Below, in pieces: positions 29,405 to 39,726 of a stretch of 64,000 bases of DNA. The notes below the pieces were generated by a model. That model did not search any database and was not told where the DNA came from. It saw nothing but the letters and a program-made list of their open reading frames with translations. Source of the stretch: Aegilops tauschii subsp. strangulata (taxonomy: Eukaryota > Streptophyta > Magnoliopsida > Poales > Poaceae); contig NC_053036.3 of NCBI RefSeq assembly GCF_002575655.3, forward strand, positions 650,339,387 through 650,403,386. Direction: 5' to 3'. The stretch's first letter is position 1; each line of letters opens with the position of its first letter. The position numbers and the translations under genes were made by a program.

Positions 29405-31590
29405 GGCCAACTCCACCTCGCGACCCCAAACGGACATCCGTTTTGTCCGGATTCTGTCCGTTTGGGTAAGGATTTGGGGTCGTGTCCGGGCGTGTCCTGG
29501 GATGCGGTGGTCGTGCGCCCAGCCCGCGGCCGCATCCATTTGCCCCATCCTGTCCGTCAGGGCCAAAAATGCCCATATTTTCATCATAACTAGTTTTCCA
29601 ACCCAAATATATGCCTGAAAATTAAAATAGTTTTACAACCCAATTGAAATTGTCTTTAATAAAATAGTTTTACAACCAAACCGAAATTGTCTTGACTGAA
29701 CATAAAATGGACCAATACATCTATTGGTTGCCAATGTGATCCCACACGTGCTCAACCAAGTCATTTTGAAGATTCAAATGAGTGTGCCAATCACGCATCT
29801 CACGATGGAATTGGGCAAACTGTTCAAATGTGGCCGGGTCTTGGTGCAGGGGCTCAATATTTTCACCTTGATAATCAAATCCTTGGTCGAAGATACTCTC
29901 ATCACGCTCGTCCTCGACGATCATGTTGTGCATGATCACACAAGCAGTCATCACCTCCCAAAGCTTCCGTTCATCCCATGACAGTGCAGGGTTTCGAACG
30001 ATACCCCACCGGGATTGAAGCACACCAAAAGCACGTTCCACATCCTTTCTAACACTCTCTTGCATTTGGGCAAATCTCTTTCTCTTCTCATCTTGGGGTT
30101 TCGAGATTGTCTTCACAAAAGTTGACCACTGAGGATATATACCATCTGCTAGATAGTATCCCTTGTTGTACTGGTGGCCGTTGATCTCAAAGTTGACAGG
30201 TGGGGAGTGGCCTTCTGCAAGCCTCGCGAAGACTGGAGAACGCTGCAGCACGTTGATATCATTGTGAGAACCTGCCATGCCGAAGAAAGAATGCCATATC
30301 TAAAGATCCCGCGATGCCACCACTTCTAATATGACAGTGCACCCGTTGACATGCCCCTTGTACTGGCCCTGCCAAGCAAATGGACAGTTCTTCCACTCCC
30401 AGTGCATACAATCTATGCTACCAAGCATGCCTGGAAAGCCTCTAGCTGCGTTGGTCGCCAACAATCTCTCTGTATCAGCGGCAGTTGGCTGCCTCAAGTA
30501 CTCTGGGCCAAACACCTCGATCACAGCCTGGCAAAACTTGTACATTGACATCAGACATGTTGTCTCACTCATACGCACATACTCATCCACCAGATCGCCT
30601 GGAATTCCATATGCAAGCATGCGGATGGCCGCGGTGCATTTCTGGTAAGAGGAGAATCCAAGCTTGCCAAGGGCATCCGTCTTGCACTCGAAGTATGGGT
30701 CATGAGCAACCACTCCCTCTCGGATACGATTGAACACATGCCTTGCCATTCGAAAACGGCGACGGAATTTATCCGGCTTGAAGAGCGGGGTGTTGGCAAA
30801 GTAATCAGCATAGAGCAGGGCGTGGCCTCTCTCCCTGTTGCGGTTCAGCACGGCCAGGGACTGACCCCCTGTACCAAGGAAGCTGCCGTCGAATGTGGTC
30901 GTGAACGACCAGTGCAGCCACCACAAGATCTTCATCATCCGACGACGAATCGTCCGATGAACAAAGGAAGTGATGGAAGAAAAACTCACTCCACTGTCCA
31001 TACCTTTGTGGGCAAAATGCCGAACACCTTGCAGTCGTGGTGGCGAAGAGGCCGCGATGATCACCTCGACGCAGCATGGGTGCTTGCCGGCCGGCTACTG
31101 GCCGCTCTGGAGCTGTCGTCGGAAGCTGCCGAGGCCGCCGTGGTGCGTCACCGGCGGTCATGTCCCCTCTGCGGCCGGCAAAGACGGCGACGGCCAAAAC
31201 TATGGCCAAAGCGCGGGCATGGTGGCGGCCATGTCGATAAGTGGTTTGGTAGGGACGGCCGGAGGCTGCGCGGTGAGGAGGCGGCCGGAGAATAGCGGCG
31301 GCGCCGGCGACGGGGTGGGGCGGGAGAGAGAGGGTGGAAGCGTTGGGAGCGGAGGGACTGCTAGTGTCCCCGACAGGCGGGCAACGGGGGGGGACCAGGG
31401 CGTGCGTCCACGCCGTCCGCGCGCGTCTGTTTGACCCCAAACCGAGCGCAAGTTTGGGCTGGGATGGGTCGAAAACGGACGGAATCCGGACATTTGTCCG
31501 TTTGAGGCCGCGCGCTGGGCCGCGCTATTCGTCCGTTTTACCCCAAACGAACGGGGCCGGATAGGATAGGGTCGCGCGGTGGAGTTGGCC
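29405..31590 (-). mobile_element. PIF/Harbinger transposon, 2.19 kb, TTA duplication
   Basis: TTA at 29402-29404 and 31591-31593. Ends GGCCAACTCCACCTCGCGAC and, in reverse complement, GGCCAACTCCACCGCGCGAC. The empty counterpart is near 21180 in unit 4. It carries a transposase pseudogene on the minus strand and no ORF1 gene. A different subfamily from 18815 by its ends. Confidence 0.9.
29721..30960 (-). pseudogene. Harbinger transposase, one stop and one frameshift
   Basis: Reading leftwards from about 30960: an acidic Ser/Asp start and [10 protein letters not shown] in one frame, a frame change near 30850, then L-Y-A-D-Y-F-A-N, the catalytic [10 protein letters not shown] (about 30420), a TAG at 30300-30302, and in the same frame I-W-H-S-F-F-G-M, A-D-G-I-Y-P-Q-W (about 30140) and E-R-A-F-G-V-L-Q (about 30030), ending at TAG 29721-29723. 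All three DDE regions remain. The TAG replaces a Trp codon of the L-W-I-W-H motif, the same codon that is TGA in the copy at 20095. The start codon is unresolved. Confidence 0.87.
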
Positions 31591-31593
31591 TTA

Positions 31594-32624
31594 TTACTCC
31601 CAGTGAGTGAGTGGGCGAGTGAACAGTAGTGTTCGTGCGTGCAGCAGCAGCGGCAAAAGTGAGTGCAATCCTAGCCGACACCGGTGGAGCCGGCCATTGA
31701 TCCGTTGGTGTTTAATCTCTGGCTGGTACGCTCGCCGGCGCCGCCACCTGTCATGGCACTGTGCATACGCCCTGTTGCTCCATAGCATTTGCCTACTGTT
31801 TCTTTCAGATGATGTTACGGGTGTCAATCATGTCAACCAAGTACTGCTACCGCTTGTTAATTACTCCATCCGTTTCATAATATAAAAGCGTTTTTACATT
31901 ATGGAACGGAGGGAGTGGCTGGTTTGTCCAATTTCAATTGAAACCTCCAGTTTGCTTTTCTCGGCTCTGCTTTGCGTCTGTTTCCAGTAAAAATTTCGGC
32001 AGTAAAAACCGGCCTTTTCCATTGGGCGCACGCCTCTGCTTCATTACCGCGCCTTTTCATCCAGCCATCCATCTGGCCATGGCCACCAATCGTACTACTC
32101 CGTCGAGCTGTTCTTGAACTGATCAATTATATGTCTAATCTAGTATGATTAGTTCTCATACTGCTAATTAATTTGTGAGAAAGGATAATGTTCTCACCCA
32201 GGGACTATTTGTTTGTTCTTTTATTTTCCACATGACCTCGACAGAGGGAAAGGGCTGCACTGCCTGGAGCACCCATTCAGTGCGGACCCTCAAATCGCAC
32301 CCATCCATCTTGACCATGCGGTTTGGACGTGTTTTGCAATCCAATGCGATATCTTATATTTGTCTGCGAACCGATTCAGATGTCCGTTTCCCGCAAACCG
32401 AAGCGAACCTCCCAGGCATCCGGGTCACTGCCACGTGCGCGTTCGACATCCCAGTCACACCATATGCACATTACTTCCTGGAGTTGAGCTTGACAGAAAG
32501 AACGAATGACAACCATTCAGAGTGCAGCGACAATGAAAAGGGTGGAATGAGTAGCTTTTTTGTTTTCACATGAGCTCGAGAGAAGGAAAGAACTGCACTG
32601 ACTGACTGGAGCATTAGAAAACTA
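31594..32624. repeat. Macro-repeat unit 5/6, blocks E, F and J
   Basis: E at 31950-32030, F at 32060-32090, J at 32175-32230 ('aaaggataatgttctcaccc'). About 32255-32440 is GC-richer DNA not seen in the other copies and may be a Harbinger-type fragment. 'ttcagagtgcagcgacaatg' (32516) matches 48693. No gene. Confidence 0.65.
31864..31915. mobile_element. Very short Stowaway MITE (52 bp)
   Basis: CTCCATCCGTTTCATAATAT on the left pairs with the inverted right end (ATTATGGAACGGAGGGAG). It follows TA; the right TA is lost (TG). Confidence 0.7.
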
Positions 32625-32860
32625 CTCCCTTCAGTCATAAAGGCACATTTTTTTTTATTTTCTTTTTGAAGTTATAAAGGCACAGATTTTTAGGTCTTTA
32701 ATTTAACTACTGAAACATGTATTACATTTTATATAAAAAACACATCTTTAGATTTATTGTCAAATGTAGTTTATAAGCATATAATTTTGCAGAACATTAT
32801 TCATGTTTTATTAGTTAAATCAAAGACCTAAAAACTTGTGCCCGACTTATAAATCTTGCA
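32625..32860. mobile_element. Degenerate Stowaway-like MITE
   Basis: Starts with CTCCCTTCAGTCATAAAGGC after TA. 'gtctttaatttaactac' and its inverse 'gttaaatcaaagacc' form sub-terminal inverted repeats. The right end is eroded. Confidence 0.55.
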
Positions 32861-34057
32861 GTAACATCACGAGGAATTCGGAAATAATTAAGAAAATACG
32901 AGCATCATATGCCAAATATGGGACTTGAATCCGGCTGAACAGATTCCACCAAAAGCTCGGGCTCCAAGTTTATGCCTGGAGCCCCGACCTAAAAGCCCCA
33001 AACGCACGAAATGCCTCAAAAATTAAGGTTCTAATATAAACACCAGTATAACTTCTTTATTTTCTGGAAATAAATAAATATAATAATGCGTTCATTGAGA
33101 GAGGCCGAGTGCAGAGTTAAGAGCTAGGTGCGGAGGGGGGTGATTCGGTAAGGTCGGGGTATGGGGTTTCGAGAGAAGAAGAGGTGGCTGAGCATCTATT
33201 TTTGCTTGATATCCGGCTCACCGGATCTCGCACATAAAAACAAAGAGAGATTTGGCTGAGAGGGGACATCCATCCGAGGGTGAGGGGAAAAAGAGTCGAA
33301 CGGCTCGCCAACTTCAAATACAGTACCATATGGATACCCACCGTTTTGCTTTCCACACAAAGTAAAAAAAAAAGGTTTTGATCTTTCCACTAGCCTTGAA
33401 CATGGCCAGCCCAACCGTGGAACTCGGCGGTTGGGCCAAGCTTGGGCTCCAAATTAAGGCCTGAAGGCTCCCAAAGCACGAAAGTCCTAAAAACTAGAGT
33501 TTCAATAGAAATGCTGGTATAATAATTTATTTATTTTTATTTTACTTTTGCGGGAATTTTATTTATTATTTTGCGGTAATTTTATTTCTGCGGGAAATTC
33601 CATAAAAAGAAAGGGAAAAGAGAGGAGAAAAAAAAAACTGCGAGGGCTCACTGCACGATGGCCTGCCAGGAGGAGGGCTTTTTGGAAGGAGAAAAAGATG
33701 GCCTGCTTTTTGTTCATGCTCCCATCCCATCCCGGTGTGTCACAGTGTGAGGGAACAATCTCTCAAACTACTGTATCCCTCTTGCTTTATGTATGGATGC
33801 AAAGCAAAAGCAAGCTTTGGCTAAAGAAGAAGGAGGTTTGCTTTGTGTTTAAACAATGAAAGTTTTGTTTGCCACACGAACACAGGGACGCACGTTGCTG
33901 ATAAAGAAAGAGCAAGAGGATATGAATATTGCTCCATCGTTATTCTTTTTCTTCTTCTTCTTTTTCTTCTTGGAGGCAGCAGCTCGCAGACTTGTATGTA
34001 CATATGTACTCCTCTGGTCCATATTAGTTATGGCTGATTTAGTTGGAGCACAGAAAG
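32861..34057. repeat. Macro-repeat unit 6, blocks A, K, A and B
   Basis: A diverged A (32935-33060), K (33095-33330), a second A (33370-33530) and B (33650-33990). This repeats the K-A order of 15340-15960. Non-coding. Confidence 0.7.
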
Positions 34058-34059
34058 TA

Positions 34060-34173
34060 CTCCCTCCGTCCGGAAATACTTTATCGGAGAAATGAATAAA
34101 AACAAATGTATGTAGAACTAAAATACATCTTAAATACGTTTATTTCTCGAAAAGTATTTTGAGACAGAGTGAG
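34060..34173. mobile_element. Stowaway MITE (114 bp), TA duplication
   Basis: Starts CTCCCTCCGTCCGGAAATAC after TA (34058-34059) and ends ...GACAGAGTGAG before TA (34174-34175). Inverted ends are imperfect. At the same place units 2 and 4 (6607, 18253) hold only a 'gatcactac' plus GGAGGGAGTA stub. Confidence 0.8.
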
Positions 34174-34674
34174 TATTTGATTTGCAAATATTAAGGCGGC
34201 TTGGTTAAACATTGGGTCAGACTCCCTCCTCAACTGCACTGCACTTTACAAGCTTTTTATTTGTTTATAATTATAGGGCCACTGCTACTGTAAGCATCTG
34301 TCAGTAAGAACAGTTTCAGTGTTGCTTGCAGGGATAAGAGATTCGTGCTTGGTACATTCAGACTGGAGCAGTGCAGGGCTGGTTTTGTCTCTCTACCGCG
34401 CTTAAATCAAGCTTAATTTGCTAACTGAATCCTTCTTCCTACTGTATGCTAATTGAAGCAAGCAGCCGTCCACAAAAGTGGGTCAGATTACTTATGACTC
34501 CGTCAGGTACCACTGCTAATCAATAGTGGAGTATCCCACTCGTCAGAGAGAAATAACTACCACGGTAAATAGATCGATCCACTGGTGTCTCTCTGTAACT
34601 AATTGATGGATGGATGGTGTACTACTTTATTACAGTTGCTTTGTGCTCAGCCTCTTTTTGGGGGGCCATTGTTA
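34174..34674. repeat. Macro-repeat unit 6, blocks C and C2
   Basis: 'ttaaggcggcttggttaaac' (34191), 'cagggataagagattcgtg' (34330) and 'ctgctttgtgctcag' region match 6640-6950 and 18290-18800. The TTAAACATT at 34214 is the empty counterpart of the Harbinger junction at 46126. Confidence 0.75.
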
Positions 34675-35802
34675 GATCAATTCTAGCAGACCCCGCAAAA
34701 CACGCGGAACCGTAAAATTCCGGCGAGTATGCGGGCTCGGTCTAATTTTTCGGTCAGAACAGAGCCCGCATACTCGCCCGGCCCGTAAAGAAATTTGCCG
34801 TGGCCCGCAAATCGCACGCCCCGACCGCTGTATCTACGGTTCCGCGGCGCGTTTGCGGGTCAAAACCCTATCCCCCGCCGCCGGCGACCACCTCCCCGCC
34901 TCCAGCCGCCACGTGGGGCCGCACTCCGGACGCGGCTCCGGCAGCAGATCCGGCGGCGGAGAGGACCCCGAGCGCGAGCGGCACGTCCAGTCGAACGGCG
35001 CGAGGAAGCGCGGGGCCCGGAAGTGGACCAACCGCGGCCTGTTGCCGCCGGCGAGCTTCCACGTCCGCGAGACGGAGGAGTACGACCGCCGGCGAGCGTC
35101 CTTCTCTTCCACGGCGAGATCTTCCTACACCGGGAGCTCCTCCTCATCCGGCGCTGGCCTTCTTCCCGTGAAGAGGTAGTGGTCGGAGGAGCCGGACGAC
35201 TTCGAGTTCGTCCCCGTCAAGGAGGAGCCCGAGGAGCCCGCTCCGCTCGGCCGCCGCGGAGTCGTCGGGCCGGAAGACTTCGTCTCCGACGTCGATGCGG
35301 TTGCGGCCGCCATTGCCGAGCGGAGCGTGCGCGAGGAGGCGGAGCGCCGGCGCCACACGGAGGAGCTCGAAGACCTCCAGTGGCGGCAGGCGGTCGCCGC
35401 CAAGGAGAAGGACGAGGAGTGGCGCCGCATCCGTGAGGAGTAGGCCGCGAAGTACATCGACCTCTGCAGCTCCGGGGAGGAAGATTGAGCTCCTCCACGG
35501 CGTCGTCCATGGCCGCGACCTCGCCGTCGTTAGATCCACACCCCTCTAGTACTAGTATTAATGTAGTATGTAGTATGAACTAGCGTTTGTAGTGTTTGAT
35601 CATGTAAAATCTATGAAGTATGTGATGAACTACTCGCGTCAACGAGGTGCAATTTCTCCCGCGAAACTGTTTTTTCAAATTATGCAGTTTTAGATACGGT
35701 TTCTGTTCGGCCGCGCTAGTTTTCGACCCGCAAACGAGATCTTCGTGAAACTGCAAACGCATTTTGCGGGTCGAGATTTTGCGGGGTCTACTAGAGTTGC
35801 TC
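34675..35802 (+). mobile_element. Non-autonomous Harbinger element, 1.13 kb, TTA duplication
   Basis: TTA at 34672-34674 and 35803-35805. Ends GATCAATTCTAGCAGACCCC and, in reverse complement, GAGCAACTCTAGTAGACCCC. It has the same terminal family as 18815 but its interior is a different, GC-rich coding remnant and lacks transposase motifs. Confidence 0.85.
34853..35488 (+). pseudogene. ORF carried by the Harbinger element, two in-frame TAGs
   Basis: One frame stays open from 34853 to a TGA at 35486-35488 except for TAG at 35177-35179 and TAG at 35441-35443. Before the first stop it is Arg/Ser-rich with a W-T-N-R-G-L-L-P-P segment. After it come D-D-F-E-F-V-P-V-K-E-E-P-E-E-P, a Glu/Arg-rich helix (E-E-A-E-R-R-R-H-T-E-E) and the C-terminal Y-I-D-L-C-S-S-G-E-E-D. 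About 211 codons, no start codon chosen. It could be a decayed ORF1-like or captured host protein; function unknown. Confidence 0.5.
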
Positions 35803-35805
35803 TTA

Positions 35806-36539
35806 ACGCATTGAACCCCTATTCCGTCCTGATATGTTCGGCTCGGATAAATTTAGGTGCGGGCGCCCGTATTTTGCAGCTCTGCTATACATGGATGGGC
35901 ATCCGAAGTCTCCCAAACCGGTCCCAAATCGAGGGACGGAGCAGAGGAGTCTAGACTCTGGAGATTCTCAAAGAAAAAAAGGAGTCTAGACTCTGGCAGT
36001 CCAGACTCATCCAGAAGACCTCTTGGGCCTCTCTTTTTTATGGCACCCCTCCTCCTTCACTAACTGTACTCGCTCCCGGAGCCCAATGAAGCCACCCCAC
36101 CCTCCCGGACAGCGCCCAGGCCTTGCCGGACCTCTACCGCTCCATCTAGATGCCTCTCCGTGAAGCCCGGTGCCGCTGCCGCCGCCGCCGCCGCCCTGGT
36201 ACCTTCCACCCCTCCAGCCATGGGAGATGATAATATGTATCATACACAACATAATTTGGAGGATAATGGTGAAACTGTTCGCCATGTTTAGGATTTTGAA
36301 CGGTTGGATGGTACTGTCCAGCTTCCATGCCAGGAGGCGGATATGTTTGAGAAAATTTTCTAGATGCTTCATCAGATTCACAACAATGCCTTAAATTAAC
36401 CATGAACAATATAACTTTTGTGGCATATAATTTATGGTTTACTAGTTAAATCTCTAGTAAAAATTAAAAAATAAATACAATGAGGCTCAATAAACCCGGA
36501 AAAGTATTTCTATACTCGCTGCATTTCTAATTTCTGTTA
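35806..36539. other. Unclassified DNA with a CCG repeat
   Basis: Contains a (CCG)n tract at about 36174-36196 and 'ggagtctagactctgg' twice (35945, 35982). A minus-strand open stretch (36146-36409) is Pro/Tyr/His-rich (Y-H-P-T-V-Q-N-P-K-H) and could be a piece of an ORF1-like protein; not recognised. Confidence 0.35.
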
Positions 36540-37263
36540 GTTACCCTCAGGAAGCTAGCTAGTACTGTAACTGATAAACCTTCCTTGAGATGCTAAATGT
36601 TGAATAATAGTAGAACGCGGGGTAGATGATTTTGAGCTGGGGGTGGGAGTGGAACGTGGTGCTGATTATGATCGATGGGACGGGAGAACCAAAAACTTTG
36701 GTCGCCTTGCCTCCAAATCCATCTCCTCCACTCCAAATGTTTGTGTGTTACCGATGACTCAAGCACGACCAGGTTTGTTGCACTTCAATTAAGTGCACCC
36801 TCTTCTTTTCTACTCAATCATTTCACACACCTCCGCTTTGCTTTGCATATGTTATCGGTAAAATTTGCAGCTGTAAAACACCACCTTTTCATTGAGAGCA
36901 TGCGTCCGCTTTATTACTGCATTTTTAAACGAGAAAAGGCTATTATTAATTTATTATCTCACTCAAATTTGACCACTTTGCGTCCGTTATTCGGGTTGGC
37001 TCGAATCTTCACTCGGAGCTCCTTGCCTCCTTGGTGTCAGCAGTGGGGCGCTTTTGTTGACATCCTATATTTTACGCGTGATTGGGTCATTAGGTCTCAG
37101 TGTCTCTTTTTGTGGAGTTTCGACAACTTCCGTACTTCTTCTCTCTCTCTCTCTCTCTCTTTTTTGCTTTGTTTGTCATGTACTATTCTTTGATCAATTT
37201 GTATGAGGATTTCTACAGCATGTTGTATTGTTCGACCGTGTGGATTTTATATCTATATCTATA
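36540..37263. repeat. Macro-repeat unit 6, blocks D and E
   Basis: D at 36575-36640, E at 36790-36960, with the same order and spacing as 7250-7700. A CT microsatellite lies at 37138-37160. No gene. Confidence 0.75.
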
Positions 37264-38030
37264 TCTATACCTACTATTAAAGGGAATAGATATTCTTGGT
37301 TTGGTTTCGCTTTGTTTCGTTCCGTTTAGGTGATTTTTTTGGGTTTCGTGTACGTTCGTTATCCCGCCTCCTTACTTGCCCAGTTTAAACCAATTGAAAA
37401 CCGACTCAACCAACTAGGAAAGCAACGAGGCAACGATCTCCGGAAGCCCATCTAGCGGTAGCAGGCCAACCTTTGTTGCTGGGCTAACAGTAGCAGCCTG
37501 GCCTGGCCTGGCCTTTTTTTCTAACGAGCTAGCGGGTAGCAGCCCTGTCGGTCCATGAAGAAATTAAGTCTACATTCGGTCCGGTGGTGGACTAATTAAA
37601 CTGGATTCACGACATGCATGCATATGATGCACAAGAAGGAATTAACTTAGAATGCCCCGGTACTGGTCTAGTTAGGGGCTATGGGATTTATGAGATGCAT
37701 AATTAAAATATTAAAAGCAAGAATTGCATGTCATGATCAATTGGACATTGTGAGAGGGAGTTAAATCTGAATTCCAAGGAAAGACGAGAGATGAAATCTC
37801 CTAGATTTTAATGGAAGGAAAAATAGTGCATAGAGAGATTAAATACGGATTGGGCTAAGGGCACTTTGAACACATTATATTTACTTATTTAGATTTAGAT
37901 ACTCCCTCCTTTTTCCCTTTAAAGCGAGTAGTAGCTTCTTTAACGAACACCTTCAAAAGCTGTTTCTCACCAAATTTAATTACACGTTGATTTTTTTTCC
38001 CCCGTTGCAACACACGGGCATTTGTGCTAG
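37264..38030 (+). mobile_element. Non-autonomous Helitron, about 0.77 kb
   Basis: The 3' end has CCCGT (38001-38005) pairing with ACGGG (38014-38018), then CTAG at 38027-38030 followed by T. The 5' end is placed at TCTATACCTACTATTAAAG; the preceding (TCTATA)n makes the first base uncertain by 6-12 bp. No Rep/helicase coding; the interior is not identified. Confidence 0.7.
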
Positions 38031-39015
38031 TAACTATAAAGTGAGCGAGCGAATGACAGTTTAGAAAGAGTTGTAAAAGAAACTCGCGAGTGAGCAATCA
38101 TCCATCCATCCATCTGGCCACGGCCATCAATCAATCTGATGACAAGCTGGCCCTTTTTTAACTAATCAGCACATCGACATAGTACGTACGATTAATGGCA
38201 CGTATATGTATGTCCAATCTAATCTAATCTAAGATGATTGGTGCTCGTACTGCTAATTAAGTTGCATCGTGTCAAGTCATGCTTGATGTGATTTGCGAGA
38301 GGAAAGAATGTTCTCGCTCGGCGGAGAGAAACCACAAGCATTGCACTGCAGACTGCACCATCACACCATTCAAGTTGACACTTCTAAGTTGCACGAGCGA
38401 GCGTGTTACCGTGCAACGTGACCAGTATGAAAACACGTACGTATCGAGCTGGAAGTTGTGTTGGTGCACGAGCAACACCATATTTTAGTTACTTGCTGGT
38501 GCAGCTTCTAGCTGTGGCATGTTGGCTCATCCATCATGCATGCGTGGTAGGGTAAAAAGTCACAAGAAAGCCGTCGTCCATCTCATCATGCATCTCCACA
38601 TCCACATCCACATCCACGATCATGATCCATCCTATTCCTAGCTAGGGCTGCCACGTACGTGCCGCCTGGAGCTGGAGCATGCATGATGCATGCAGACAGC
38701 GAGCCTTTCTTTCCTCCTCGCTCACTTGTTCAGGTTTGCTGCTGCAGCAGGTAGTGCAAGAGCAGCAGCAGCGGCAGCAAGATGAGGTGGCCAGATGGGT
38801 ATGGATGGCTGGCTGGCTCGCACCAAAGACCAAAGACCAAACCTAGTTGGATCTTGTCATCTGCTTCAGCTGCATCTCTTGCTTCAGATACAGTAGGAAA
38901 TCTTGTGCTGCAGCGTAGGAGTACCGAGCGAGATTAACCAGTGGCCGCAGCCAATCATGTCACCACACACTCACAGTCACAGCACATGGGCGAGTGAGTG
39001 AGTGAGTGAGTAGTA
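38031..39015. repeat. Macro-repeat units 6/7, blocks F, J, G and H
   Basis: F at 38100-38140, J at 38265-38330, G at 38570-38640, H at 38805-38905. The sequence 'ctcgctcacttgttcaggtt' (38719) is the empty site of the element at 5423. Ends in a (GAGT)n run. Confidence 0.75.
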
Positions 39016-39264
39016 CTCCCTCCGGTCCTTTTTACTCCGCGTATTAGGTTTTGGTCAAGTCAAACTTTATAAATTTTGACCAAATATATATTAAAAAATA
39101 TCAACATTTACCATACCAAATATATATTCCGTGAAACTACAGTTCGTAACGAATCTAACTATATTGATTTGACATTGTAAATGTTGATACTTTTTTCTAT
39201 AAGTTTGGTTAAAGTAGAGATGATTTGACTTGAGACAAAACTTATATGCAGACTAAAAAGGAAG
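39016..39264. mobile_element. Stowaway MITE (249 bp), TA duplication
   Basis: Starts CTCCCTCCGGTCCTTTTTAC after TA (39014-39015) and ends 'actaaaaaggaag' before TA (39265-39266). Sub-terminal arms ('ggtcaagtcaaa' and its inverse) fold back. Non-coding. Confidence 0.8.
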
Positions 39265-39726
39265 TACTAGTTGTGTGCTGTGCACTAGATACTCATGCTG
39301 AATACTCACCGGAGAGGAGGCTTTGGGAAAAGAGGGCCTACTTTGCTGGTAGGAAGGAGTATATATTCCATGGCATGCAACCCAGGCCAAACCTCCTGTG
39401 TTGTGTGGTGTGTCGCATTCGCATGGAACACCTCACCCTTTACGCAACCCAAGCAAAAGCAAAGCATTTGGGCCGTCATCCCCAATGAAGGAAGGGAAAG
39501 GGGCTGATGTACTACGTGTTTAAGCAAATTTTGTTTTGTTTAAGCAGATAGATACAGACCCGTTGCTGGTAAAGAAAGAACAAAAGGCACAAAAGGATGT
39601 CTGCACCAATCCATCCCTCCATCCTCTGAAAGCAGCAGCAGAGGGGGAAAAGGCGGAGCGCCCATGCGTGCTGCCTGAGCGCGCGTGCCCGCCTGTTTTT
39701 GTTGTGCGTGCGTGAAACAAGGTGAG
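39265..39726. repeat. Macro-repeat unit 7, block B'
   Basis: 'actcaccggagaggaggct' and 'cccaagcaaaagcaaagcat' match 23090-24690 and 44080-44290. The CCTTTACGCAACC at 39448 is the uninterrupted target of the Harbinger at 23277. Confidence 0.7.

Noticed and set aside
34675..35802. Insertion of the unit 6 Harbinger at exactly the same TTA as the unit 4 element
   Set aside because: The flanks differ: the unit 6 element follows CCATTG directly, whereas the unit 4 element lies further along. They are close but distinct target sites.
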